Of a DNA stretch of 56,098 nucleotides, positions 35,748 through 43,853 are shown piece by piece. The stretch is from an uncultured Gammaproteobacteria bacterium (GTDB taxonomy: Bacteria > Pseudomonadota > Gammaproteobacteria > Pseudomonadales > Azotimanducaceae), in contig CAJWNY010000007.1 of assembly GCA_913043815.1 (NCBI GenBank), positions 1 through 56,098 of the forward strand, written 5' to 3'. Numbering within the stretch: the stretch's first letter is position 1; each line of letters opens with the position of its first letter. Below the pieces are notes generated by a model. The model was not told the DNA's origin, made no database searches, and saw nothing but the letters and a program-made list of their open reading frames with translations. Both the position numbers and the translations under genes were made by a program.

Positions 35748-36449
35748 ATGGACGTCAAAGGTAAAAAAGCACTGGTATTTGGTGGTACCTCAGGAATCGG
35801 TCTTGCGACGGTTATGCAGCTTCAGGCCGCTGGCGCAAATGTTGTGGCTATCAGTCGAGACCCAAGCAAAGCCGGCGATATTCCGGGCGTTACTTTGCGC
35901 GGATGTGATGTGCGAGACGCCGACGCGCTAACCGCATTGTTTCAAGAGGAAGGGCCTTTCGACATTCTCATTTCTGCTGCCACAGGTGGTAGCAGGGCGG
36001 CAGGACCCTTCTTGAAAATGGACATGGCAGGATTTCAAGGGTCTTTTGACAAACTCTGGGGCTACACTAATGTTGTGCGGTTTGGTGCAGAGCACCTTTC
36101 AGAGTATGGCAGTATCGTATTGGTCAGTGGCGCGCCAGCGCGTCGCGCTAAGCCAGGCCAGTCAGCTATCGCCGCTGTTGGCGGTGCGGTTGAGCAGTTC
36201 TCCCGTGCGATAGCTGCAGAGTTAGCGCCTAGGCGTATAAACGTGGTCAGCCCAGGCGTAATTGATACGCCGATGTTTGGTGACGATGCTGAAGCACGAG
36301 GAAAAATGTTGGTCGGGGCAACTGGTAAAAACTTGATCCCCCGAGCCGGTACGCCAGATGAGGTTGCCAAAGCCATTGTCTTTGCGGTTGAAAACGACTT
36401 TGTTACCGGTACCACGATTGAAGTTGATGGTGGTTGGATATTAAGCTAA
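35748..36449 (+). CDS. SDR-family protein lacking the catalytic Tyr-x3-Lys
   Basis: A 233-residue short-chain dehydrogenase/reductase with the cofactor motif ALVFGGTSGIGLA (residues 8-20) and the C-terminal GTTIEVDGGWIL. Where classical members have YxxxK it reads PGQSAIAAVGGAVEQFSRA, so the proton-relay Tyr and Lys are missing, although the preceding Ser (VSGAPARR) is kept. It may bind a nucleotide without standard dehydrogenase chemistry, or use other residues. Ribosome site GGGAGAG. Followed by a strong terminator. Confidence 0.82.
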   Translation: MDVKGKKALVFGGTSGIGLATVMQLQAAGANVVAISRDPSKAGDIPGVTLRGCDVRDADALTALFQEEGPFDILISAATGGSRAAGPFLKMDMAGFQGSFDKLWGYTNVVRFGAEHLSEYGSIVLVSGAPARRAKPGQSAIAAVGGAVEQFSRAIAAELAPRRINVVSPGVIDTPMFGDDAEARGKMLVGATGKNLIPRAGTPDEVAKAIVFAVENDFVTGTTIEVDGGWILS

Positions 36450-36463
36450 ACAGTTGAGTACTT

Positions 36464-36498
36464 GTCTCAAGAGGCCGTGTGCTCTTGGGACTTCTTTT
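36464..36498 (+). terminator. Rho-independent terminator after the SDR gene
   Basis: GTCTCAAGAG (36464-36473) pairs with CTCTTGGGAC (36482-36491) over 10 base pairs with one G-T pair and an 8-base loop, followed at once by TTCTTTT. Confidence 0.75.
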
Positions 36499-36514
36499 AC
36501 TCAAAATCTTTACA

Positions 36515-36551
36515 AAGAAGCGCAGCCCTTAATCAGTATTGAGGATTGCGC
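36515..36551 (-). terminator. Terminator for the minus-strand acyl-CoA dehydrogenase-like gene
   Basis: On the minus strand GCGCAATCCT (36551-36542) pairs with AGGGCTGCGC (36529-36520) with one mismatch, followed by TTCTTTG. It ends the minus-strand block and faces the plus-strand terminator. Confidence 0.6.
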
Positions 36552-36558
36552 TAAAGCC

Positions 36559-37707
36559 TCACAGCATCGCCGTATTGCTTTCCACTCCTAAATACAAACG
36601 CCCGGTCAGCTCAAGTGTGCTTGGCGCTACCATGATGTGTTGAGTGGTCATATGTACGTCACGGAAGTGCTGCTGCAATTTTGAAGTGTGATAAACCGCA
36701 CTGCCTGCGCCCAAGGTGTACATGGCGTCTACCACCTTAACGCTTGATTCGACCGAGTGGGTTGTTGCTAAGCGAATGTCTCGACGCATGTCTAAAGTAA
36801 CCTTCTTACCTTGAACGGCTGCCGACCAAGCGGTATCTACTGCATCATAGAAAAAAGCTCGGGCGCTGCGCAGAGTTGCTTCTGCTCTGGCTACTTCGAT
36901 GTGCGTGTGTGGACGAGAGGCCAGCGTGCTATTGGTACCCGCACGCTTTTTGCTCTCGGCTAAGATAATTAGTTGATCAATTGCAGCTCTGGCAATACCC
37001 ATGGCTACAGCGGCAATGCCTAATGCTAACAGGGTGAAGTGTGGGAATTGAAATAGCGGGCCAGCGGGGGGCGTGTGATTTGCAAGGCCCACCACGTGCT
37101 CTGCACCTATCTGAAGATTGTTAACACTGTAGTCGGTGCTCCCGGTACCCTGCAGGCCGCTGACATGCCAAGTGTCATCAAATTCAATGGTTTTACTGGG
37201 CATTAAGCACATGCTGGTGGGCGCTTTTTCGTTAAGTGTTCCACCGGACGCATCTAAGATACTGCATCCACCTAAAACCCAATCTGCGTTTTGTGTGCCA
37301 GAGCCCCATTGCCATTTACCGGAGACTTTAAACCCATCGCTGTTTTGCGTGGCTTTACCCGTGGGTGCAAATACGCCGGCAATCATAGTTTCAGGGGTTG
37401 TGAATATGGCTTTGGCAGTATCGATGGGGATGCGCGCTAAGGTAGATGCGCTGGTGGCTGCGATGAACGCCACCCACCCGCAGGCGGCATCGCCTTGCGC
37501 CAAGCGCTCAAACACTCTGGCGCTGTCCGCTGGGGAGGTCTCACTACCGCCAATTTCGATTGGTACGTACATGCGGTAAAACCCGGCAGCCGCCATTGCG
37601 TTAGAAACGTCTTCGGGCAAGCGTCTGGCTTTTTCGAATTCTGCGCTACGCGCAGAGAATTTGTTGCCTAATTGCTCTGCAGCATTGAATAAGTTTTGCG
37701 TTTCCAT
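36559..37707 (-). CDS. Acyl-CoA dehydrogenase-like flavoprotein (flavin monooxygenase group)
   Basis: A 382-residue protein of the acyl-CoA dehydrogenase fold, closest in pattern to the HsaA/HpaH-type flavin-dependent monooxygenases rather than to true dehydrogenases: AGFYRMYVPIEIGG at the N-terminus, GDAACGWVAFIAATSA, VSGKWQWGSGTQNADW, and a C-terminal half with ATLRSARAFFYDAVDTAW and LGAGSAVYHTSKLQQHFRDVHMTTQH. The usual ACAD catalytic Glu is not evident. Ribosome site GGAGAG. The HupE-like gene lies 38 bases upstream on the same strand, so they may be co-transcribed. Confidence 0.83.
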   Translation of the reverse strand: METQNLFNAAEQLGNKFSARSAEFEKARRLPEDVSNAMAAAGFYRMYVPIEIGGSETSPADSARVFERLAQGDAACGWVAFIAATSASTLARIPIDTAKAIFTTPETMIAGVFAPTGKATQNSDGFKVSGKWQWGSGTQNADWVLGGCSILDASGGTLNEKAPTSMCLMPSKTIEFDDTWHVSGLQGTGSTDYSVNNLQIGAEHVVGLANHTPPAGPLFQFPHFTLLALGIAAVAMGIARAAIDQLIILAESKKRAGTNSTLASRPHTHIEVARAEATLRSARAFFYDAVDTAWSAAVQGKKVTLDMRRDIRLATTHSVESSVKVVDAMYTLGAGSAVYHTSKLQQHFRDVHMTTQHIMVAPSTLELTGRLYLGVESNTAML

Positions 37708-37745
37708 TTAGGCTCTCCTTTCTCTTGCCGTTAAGTATCGCCTAA

Positions 37746-38447
37746 TTAGCGGGTCAAGAAAAACCCAGACAATTGATAGCCCACCAATAAATAGCCTGCG
37801 AACATAAGGGCAGTATTTGCAACTATTGCTTGGCGAGCAAATGAATTTTGTAGTCGCCAGGCTGACATAAGCACAATGATAGCCATTAGTGCCATTAGTT
37901 GACCAACTTCTACACCCACGTTAAAAGCTATCAAATTGGCCAAAAGGCCTTCTTGAGAAAGGCTGATTTCTTGTAGCTTTGTGGCTAAACCGAAGCCATG
38001 AAATAAGCCGAATATAAGTACTGCCAACCGAGTGTTTGGATTTACGCCTAGGCGTTGGAAACCGCCGAGATTCTCGAAGGCTTTATAAACGACAGAAAAG
38101 CCAATGATTGCATCAATGATATAGGCGTTGGCTGGAATGTCGAACCAAACGCCGACAATAAGTGTCAGACTGTGGCCCATAGCAAAGAGAGTGACGTAAA
38201 TGCCGATGTCTCTCAGTCGGTATAAAAAAAAGATTACGCCGGCTAGAAAGAGTAAGTGGTCGTAACCGGTTACCATGTGTTTAGCCCCCAGATAGAAGTA
38301 GGGCCAAAAGTGAAAACCTTCTTTGTCTTGCAAAAAGGTAGCGTCGCCCTCTGCAACACCGTGAGCAAGTGCCGTGTGAGCGAAAATAACGGCAATGAGC
38401 GCTAGGCTTGCTGCGATACAGCGAGGCTGTCTACTGTGTAGGCGCAA
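37746..38447 (-). CDS. HupE/UreJ-like membrane protein
   Basis: A 233-residue protein with a signal-like first helix and about six more. GAKHMVTGYDHLLFLAGVIFFL and FGLFHGFGLATKL hold the His/Asp pattern of the HupE/UreJ (type 2) family, thought to take up nickel or cobalt, though substrates of type 2 members are not established. TTG is the only plausible start, since an in-frame stop lies just upstream. No hydrogenase or urease gene is nearby. It is 13 bases downstream of the VOC gene. Confidence 0.82.
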   Translation of the reverse strand: MRLHSRQPRCIAASLALIAVIFAHTALAHGVAEGDATFLQDKEGFHFWPYFYLGAKHMVTGYDHLLFLAGVIFFLYRLRDIGIYVTLFAMGHSLTLIVGVWFDIPANAYIIDAIIGFSVVYKAFENLGGFQRLGVNPNTRLAVLIFGLFHGFGLATKLQEISLSQEGLLANLIAFNVGVEVGQLMALMAIIVLMSAWRLQNSFARQAIVANTALMFAGYLLVGYQLSGFFLTR

Positions 38448-38460
38448 ATTTAAAATTACG

Positions 38461-38826
38461 CTACTCGCCGTTTAAACGTTGATTGAATTCGATCATATTG
38501 CCGCTGGGGTCATGAGCAAAAATCTGTCGGCAAACAAAAGGAATGTTTTTCTCATTACTGAACTTAACGCTGTGTTTTTCTAATTGAGCCGTTACTTGAT
38601 CCATATTCTCAACCAAAAAAGCAAAGTGCTGTTCTTTGAGGGGCTGGCCGCTGTCTATGCGCAGTAGGTGAATTTCTTGATTGCCAGCTTTCAGCCATGC
38701 GCCTGGAAAACCTAGTTCAGGTCTTGGCAAATCTTCAAGCTCTAGCACTCCTACATAGAATTGCTTTGCAATATCTAAATCTGTGACGTTGATTGAAACG
38801 TGATGTATGCCTTGGGTAATCATCAT
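38461..38826 (-). CDS. VOC (glyoxalase/bleomycin-resistance/dioxygenase) superfamily protein
   Basis: A 121-residue single-domain VOC protein. The opening GIHHVSINVTDLDIAKQFYVGVLE, the middle EIHLLRID with HFAFLVEN, and the end IFAHDPSGNMIEFNQ give the paired beta-alpha-beta-beta-beta modules and likely metal ligands (His near 8, Glu near 117). Function not predictable from this alone; relatives include lactoylglutathione lyase and methylmalonyl-CoA epimerase. Start at ATG 38826 or 38823, both behind GGGGAG. Confidence 0.82.
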   Translation of the reverse strand: MMITQGIHHVSINVTDLDIAKQFYVGVLELEDLPRPELGFPGAWLKAGNQEIHLLRIDSGQPLKEQHFAFLVENMDQVTAQLEKHSVKFSNEKNIPFVCRQIFAHDPSGNMIEFNQRLNGE

Positions 38827-38863
38827 TTGCTCCCCAAAGTGGATGATTCTAAAAACGTTTTAC

Positions 38864-38894
38864 AAAACCTGTTCTCGCCATGGTTGGCGAGAAC
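38864..38894 (-). terminator. Rho-independent terminator after the FadJ-like gene
   Basis: On the minus strand GTTCTCGCCA and TGGCGAGAAC (outer arms at 38894-38885 and 38880-38871) form a perfect 10-base-pair stem with a 4-base loop, followed by AGGTTTTG and, 10 bases on, GTTTTT. It separates the FadJ-like gene from the VOC gene. Confidence 0.75.
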
Positions 38895-38942
38895 GAATCG
38901 ACCACAATAACCAAGCTATCTCGGCTAGGTTAGTTTTGCCAG

Positions 38943-41051
38943 CTAGCCTTGCAAACTCGCAAAGGATTTGCCTTCGGCAACCAGTCGCTCTAACAACGGT
39001 GCTGGCTCCCAGATTGCGCCGCCATATTCCTCTTGAAAGCCTTTAATATCAGCAAGAATTTTATCTAGGCCAATTTGGTCGGCCCAAAACATTGGCCCGC
39101 CTGTTACTTCAGGGAAGCCATAACCATTAATGTAAACAATGTCTATGTCACATGGGCGAATAGCAATGCCATCTTCGAGGATGCGCGCACCCTCGTTGAT
39201 GAGCGGGTACAAGCAACGTTTAAGTACTTCTTCGTCCTCAATGCTGCGACGTTCTATGCCAAGTTCGGCAGAGGTTTCTTCAACCAGTGCTACAACTTCG
39301 GGATCAGCTTGGCCAGCTCTGCTGCCTTCTGGGTAGATGTAATAGCCGCGATTGTTCTTCTGGCCATAACGATCCATTTCGCAAAGCTTGTCAGCAATAC
39401 GAGCAGTAATTGGCACATCCTCTGGTTTCATGCCGCTGAGCTTGCGAGCACGCCAACCCAGATCTAGTCCAACAAGATCGTTCATTTGGAATGGTCCCAT
39501 TGGCATGCCAAATTGTAAAAGGGCATTGTCCACTTGATAGGGTGTAGCACCTTGCAAAATGATCTCGCCAGCTTGGCGAGTGTAACCTGCAAGCATTCTG
39601 TTACCGATAAAACCTGGCGCATTTCCAGACAGAACGGCGATTTTGTTCAGCTGACGACCAAGCTTCATTGAGCTGGCAATAACCTCTTTGCTGGTCTTGC
39701 CGCCGCGTACAATTTCTAACAGCTTCATGATGTTTGCTGGGCTGAAGAAGTGCAGGCCAATAACAGACTCGGGACGTGAAGTTGCTTCAGCCATTTTGTC
39801 GATGTCTAGGGCTGAGGTATTACTGGCAAGTATTGCGCCCGGCTTAGCAACCGCGTCCATCTTCTTAAACGTATCTACTTTAACATCGATGTTTTCGTAG
39901 ATGGCCTCAAGAATGAGGTCTGCAGAACCAAGATCTTCAAAGTTTGTAGTGCCGGTTAACAGCCCCATGCGCTTGTCCACATCCTCCGCAGTCATGCGTC
40001 CGCGTTGTACCTGAATGTCATAGTTGCGCTTAATTACGCCAATGCCACGATCTAAAGCTTCTTGATTCATCTCAAGTGTGGTGACAGGAATACCCACGTT
40101 CAAAAATGACATGGTGATGCCGCCGCCCATAGTGCCGCAGCCTATGACAGCCGCAGTATCAATTTTCTGCGTCGCTGTATCTTTAGGCACATCTGGAATC
40201 TTTGATACTTCGCGCTCGGAGAAGAACATGTGAATAAGCGACTCACGCTGTGGGTGCTTTAGACACTTACCAAAACATTCTTGCTCAACGGCCATGCCGG
40301 CGTCGAAGTCGCCAAGATTTACCGCAGCTTCAATACACTGCACTATCATCTCTGGTGCAAAGCGCTTACGCATTTTACGCGCTGCATTTTTGCGCGCGGC
40401 GTCGAACATTTCAGCGTTACCACGATCTTTAGCAACAATGTCTTCTTCGTCGCGGATGCGGCGAACTGGGCTGCCTTTGGCGATGATGTCCGCGGCGAAT
40501 GCCATCGCGCTTTCAATCACGTCGCCGTCAGCTAGTGCATCAGCAATACCCATTTCGGTGGCCTGTGGGCCAGGAATAGGATCGCCAGAAAGAATGAAAT
40601 CTAGGGCTTTCTGAGCCCCAATCAGTCTAGGTAATCTTTGTGTGCCGCCTGCGCCGGGCAGTAGGCCCAACTTAACTTCAGGTAGTCCAACTGGTGCACT
40701 GGCGGCAATAACACGGTAGTGACAGCACAGGGCTACTTCTAAACCGCCGCCAAATGCAGTGCCGTTAATGGCAGCAATAATCGGCTTAGGGCTGTTTTCC
40801 ATTGTGGTTAGGCAATCGTGCAGGCTAGGGCCTTCGGCTTTGCCGCCAAACTCTGAAATGTCCGCGCCTGCGATAAATGCACGGCCAGCACCGGTCAATA
40901 CAATCGCTTTTACGTTTGCGTCAGCAAGTGCTGTGTTTACGCCATCTGAAAGACCTTGACGCACTCCCGAGGAAAGCGGATTAACGGGTGGGTTGTCGAT
41001 GGTCATGAGGGCAATATCGCCTCTGAGTTCGTAATGCACGGTACCTTTCAT
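38943..41051 (-). CDS. Bifunctional enoyl-CoA hydratase/3-hydroxyacyl-CoA dehydrogenase (FadJ/FadB-like)
   Basis: A 702-residue beta-oxidation enzyme. Residues 1-190 are an enoyl-CoA hydratase domain with both catalytic Glu (Glu105 in GGGLEVALC and Glu125 in LPEVKLGLLPGAGG). The dehydrogenase domain begins near 290 with AAVIGCGTMGGGITMSF (NAD), and the catalytic His is in IGLHFFSPANIMKLLEIV. The two C-terminal helical domains follow (GFIGNRMLAGY, GYGFPEVTGGPMFWAD). It resembles the peroxisomal-type multifunctional enzyme in length. No thiolase (fadA) is adjacent, so the last step is encoded elsewhere. Confidence 0.94.
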   Translation of the reverse strand: MKGTVHYELRGDIALMTIDNPPVNPLSSGVRQGLSDGVNTALADANVKAIVLTGAGRAFIAGADISEFGGKAEGPSLHDCLTTMENSPKPIIAAINGTAFGGGLEVALCCHYRVIAASAPVGLPEVKLGLLPGAGGTQRLPRLIGAQKALDFILSGDPIPGPQATEMGIADALADGDVIESAMAFAADIIAKGSPVRRIRDEEDIVAKDRGNAEMFDAARKNAARKMRKRFAPEMIVQCIEAAVNLGDFDAGMAVEQECFGKCLKHPQRESLIHMFFSEREVSKIPDVPKDTATQKIDTAAVIGCGTMGGGITMSFLNVGIPVTTLEMNQEALDRGIGVIKRNYDIQVQRGRMTAEDVDKRMGLLTGTTNFEDLGSADLILEAIYENIDVKVDTFKKMDAVAKPGAILASNTSALDIDKMAEATSRPESVIGLHFFSPANIMKLLEIVRGGKTSKEVIASSMKLGRQLNKIAVLSGNAPGFIGNRMLAGYTRQAGEIILQGATPYQVDNALLQFGMPMGPFQMNDLVGLDLGWRARKLSGMKPEDVPITARIADKLCEMDRYGQKNNRGYYIYPEGSRAGQADPEVVALVEETSAELGIERRSIEDEEVLKRCLYPLINEGARILEDGIAIRPCDIDIVYINGYGFPEVTGGPMFWADQIGLDKILADIKGFQEEYGGAIWEPAPLLERLVAEGKSFASLQG

Positions 41052-41483
41052 ATGGAGCCTCTCCAGAGTTACTAAAAATTAGAACGCGAAGTTTGCCGCA
41101 AGTCACTCGTGAAGCCTAGGGTTTCTCTTTCCATTTGGATAAAGAAGGCAAAGCGGGAGCAAAGAATGGACAAAGAATAGATTGCCGAAAGGAATTTTTA
41201 CGTATGTCATCGAAATACTCATTTTTTGGTCGATTAGATAGGTAGAATTGGTTTCCGGAAGTAGGGCGCAGACTTGATAGGCGTGACGTCATAGGAAATT
41301 GAGTATTGGCTGATAAAGTTGAGGCGACTGGCGCTGCTTGATTGCGTTAGTAACTTATATATTTAAGCCTGTAGCGGGTTTGCCTAGTTTTTTTATTGTT
41401 TGTTTTAACTTTTATGAGGTATTTATCAGTAATTTTTTTGGAGTTTCTGCGGCGGTCCTTCGTGCCGCTTGCGGCTTGCGCAA
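41052..41483. other. Divergent intergenic region between FadJ-like and PHP genes
   Basis: About 430 bases without a plausible gene. It contains an AT-rich block with T-runs at about 41360-41440, likely holding the PHP gene promoter, an isolated 8-base palindrome TGACGTCA near 41285, and a GC-rich stretch with GCGGC/GCCGC arms just before the PHP start that could form a short hairpin over the ribosome site. I found no convincing fatty-acid regulator operator. Confidence 0.4.
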
Positions 41484-42338
41484 ATGAGCGAGTCAAAAGC
41501 ATTCGTCAAAGCCGATTTTCACATGCACAGCCTGCACTCCGACGGCAGTCTCAGCCCTCTAGCGTTGATTGATCTTGCTTGCGAGCGCGACGTTACTCAG
41601 ATGGCCATCACAGACCACGACACTGTTTCTGCTTATGCAGAGGTAGCAAAATGCCCTGAAATGGCCAATACATCGGTGCAGCTGATTACTGGCTGTGAAT
41701 TTTCTTGTCTTTGGTCGGGCAGGAATATTCATGTGGTTGGGCTCAATTTAGACCTACAAAATCCCGGGTTGTCTGATGCAATGGCAATTCAAGCCAAAGC
41801 TCGAACTGAACGAGCGCAGACCATTGCGGATATTTTATCTCGTAATGGCTTTGAAAACACTCTTGAGGGTGCTCAGGCCAATGCGGCTGGCGGCACTATT
41901 GGTAGGCCGCATTTTGCTAAGTATTTGATCGATGCGGGTTACGTCAAAAACATGAAGCAGGCCTTTAAGCAGTATCTGGGTGCCGGCAAGCCCGGGGACG
42001 TCAAGGCGAACTGGCCAGGTTTAGCGCTCGCATGTCAGTGGATTCGAAGGGCAGGTGGCGTGCCCCTGCTGGCTCACCCTATGAAATATGGCCTTACGCT
42101 GACTAAACTTCGAAAACTGTGCGATGAATTTAAAGCGGTCGGCGGGCAAGGTTTAGAGGTGATCTCCGGCGCTCAAGATTCGGTGAAAACGGATACCCTT
42201 GCAGCGCTGGCAAAGGATTTTGCATTTCTAGCCTCTACCGGCAGTGATTTTCACCAACCGGGGCAACCCTGGGCCGAGTTGGGTAAGCTGCCTGCGTTAC
42301 CCGTGAGCTGCACGCCCGTTTGGCATAGTTGGCAATAG
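41484..42338 (+). CDS. PHP-domain phosphoesterase (RNase AM/YciV-like)
   Basis: A 284-residue polymerase-and-histidinol-phosphatase-fold enzyme, likely a 3',5'-nucleotide phosphatase or 5'-3' exonuclease as for E. coli RnaAM (YciV). Metal-site motifs: DFHMHSLHSDGSLSP at the N-terminus, ITDHDTVSAY, ITGCEFSC, GRPHFAKYL, LLAHPMKY and GSDFHQPGQPW. ATG 41484 chosen over an in-frame TTG 15 bases upstream. The flavoprotein gene follows after 6 bases. Confidence 0.87.
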   Translation: MSESKAFVKADFHMHSLHSDGSLSPLALIDLACERDVTQMAITDHDTVSAYAEVAKCPEMANTSVQLITGCEFSCLWSGRNIHVVGLNLDLQNPGLSDAMAIQAKARTERAQTIADILSRNGFENTLEGAQANAAGGTIGRPHFAKYLIDAGYVKNMKQAFKQYLGAGKPGDVKANWPGLALACQWIRRAGGVPLLAHPMKYGLTLTKLRKLCDEFKAVGGQGLEVISGAQDSVKTDTLAALAKDFAFLASTGSDFHQPGQPWAELGKLPALPVSCTPVWHSWQ

Positions 42339-42344
42339 CACTCA

Positions 42345-43544
42345 ATGAGCACGCGGGTAGACCAATCCTTGCATGATGTTTTAATAGTTGGCGGCGGCGC
42401 CAGCGGTTTGATGTGTGCAATTCACGCGGGGTATAACGGGCACAAAGTCTTGGTCTTGGAGAAAGGTCCAAAGGTCGGGCTGAAGATCTTAGTGTCTGGA
42501 GGCGGTAGGTGTAACTTCACGAATCAAAGTGTGAATCCAGACCAGCACTTTCTCTCTGATAACCCGCATTTTTGTATCTCTGCGCTGAAGCGCTATCCGC
42601 CCGAACGGTTTATTGAAATGGTTGAAAACCATGGCATTGACTATCACGAAAAAAAGTTAGGCCAGTTATTTTGCGATCATAGCGCCAAAGATATTGTAGC
42701 CATGCTGTTATCCGAGGCTGAGTGGGCTGGGGTAGAGATCCGCACGGGTATGGAGGTGTTGTCCATTAAGAAAAACCAGGACGATACATTCTCTGTTAGT
42801 ACAGCAGGGCAAACCTACCAAGCAGGTAAAGTTGTATTAGCTTCCGGTGGGCTGTCTATGCCGAAAATTGCATCTGATCTGGCTTTTCGTGCAGCCAACG
42901 ATTTTGGTTTAGAGATTGTAGCGCCAAGGGCTGCGTTAGTGCCGTTGACCTGGAATTCTGGTGACAAGGAATCTTTTGCCGATCTTAGTGGAATTTCCTT
43001 AGATGCAGAGGTCAGTTGCGAGGCTGCCAATTTCCGCGAGAATATTTTGTTTACCCATAGAGGTCTTAGTGGCCCCAGCATTTTGCAAATTTCATCTTTT
43101 TGGCGAGAGGGTGGGGTTGTGTTTATTAATCTTTTACCTGATCTGGATGCTGAAAGCTGGCTGATAAAAGAGCGCGCGTCGTCGCCAAAAGTTCATCTTT
43201 CTGCGCTGCTTAAAAAGCACTTTCCTAATCGCTTAGTTGATTATTTGAGTAAGCATTGGTTTTCCGATCAAAAGATCGGCAGCCTAACCCATGCCGAGGT
43301 GGGCGATATAGCTAAACGGCTGAATTCTTGGCCTTTCAAACCAGGCGGCTCCGAGGGCTATCGGACAGCAGAAGTCACTTTGGGCGGTATCTCTACCAAT
43401 GAGGTTTCTTCGAAAACCTTTGCAGTTAGAAAGGTGCCGGGGCTTTATGCCATTGGCGAGGCGTTGGACGTGGCAGGATGGCTAGGGGGCTACAATTTCC
43501 AATGGGCTTGGGCATCGGCGTATAGCTGCGCAATGCACCTTTAG
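42345..43544 (+). CDS. HI0933/YhiN-family flavoprotein
   Basis: A 399-residue FAD-binding protein of unknown reaction. FAD motif LIVGGGASGLMCAIHAG at the N-terminus, then GLKILVSGGGRCNFTN, a hallmark of the HI0933 family, and the C-terminal GLYAIGEALDVAGWLGGYNFQWAWASAY. The family is widespread and possibly involved in RNA or lipid modification, but this is not settled. Probably co-transcribed with the PHP gene. Confidence 0.9.
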   Translation: MSTRVDQSLHDVLIVGGGASGLMCAIHAGYNGHKVLVLEKGPKVGLKILVSGGGRCNFTNQSVNPDQHFLSDNPHFCISALKRYPPERFIEMVENHGIDYHEKKLGQLFCDHSAKDIVAMLLSEAEWAGVEIRTGMEVLSIKKNQDDTFSVSTAGQTYQAGKVVLASGGLSMPKIASDLAFRAANDFGLEIVAPRAALVPLTWNSGDKESFADLSGISLDAEVSCEAANFRENILFTHRGLSGPSILQISSFWREGGVVFINLLPDLDAESWLIKERASSPKVHLSALLKKHFPNRLVDYLSKHWFSDQKIGSLTHAEVGDIAKRLNSWPFKPGGSEGYRTAEVTLGGISTNEVSSKTFAVRKVPGLYAIGEALDVAGWLGGYNFQWAWASAYSCAMHL

Positions 43545-43853
43545 CTAAAAGATTTGCGTGGCGATCTGCGTGATGCATATTTGGCTTCTGCCTAATTAGC
43601 CATTTTCTCGCCCATCTTCGCACGCTATCGTTTGAAGTTTTCCCAGTAATGGTTAAGCTGTTAGCCGGTCTTGGATGGGTATTGCGTGGGCAACCGTTTC
43701 TGTGAAAAACAGAAGTTTGGGCTTGATGTAGTGCGAGGCTATTTGCCGTTCCCTTGAACCAATAAGTAATCGCTTGCCAGCCTAGAGTTGGCGATAAGCG
43801 GGCATACTGGTTTCATCAAACTTTCGAAAAATTTAAAAAAAGAGGAATCTACA
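43545..43853 (+). other. Leader region of the aldehyde dehydrogenase gene
   Basis: About 310 bases without a gene. A hairpin at 43771-43800 is listed separately; a shorter one (TTCTGT/ACAGAA) lies near 43700. The ALDH promoter is expected here. Confidence 0.35.
43771..43800 (+). promoter_or_regulatory. Hairpin upstream of the aldehyde dehydrogenase gene
   Basis: CGCTTGCCA (43771-43779) pairs with TGGC (43789-43792) and AAGCG (43796-43800) around a 3-base bulge, a 9-base-pair stem with a 9-base loop. It ends about 50 bases before the start codon and lacks a T-run. It could be an operator or an RNA control element. Confidence 0.3.

Noticed and set aside
43788-43853. Upstream start for the aldehyde dehydrogenase
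   Set aside because: It would add a tail not seen in this family; GTG 43854 has a well-placed AGAGGAA and gives the standard N-terminus.
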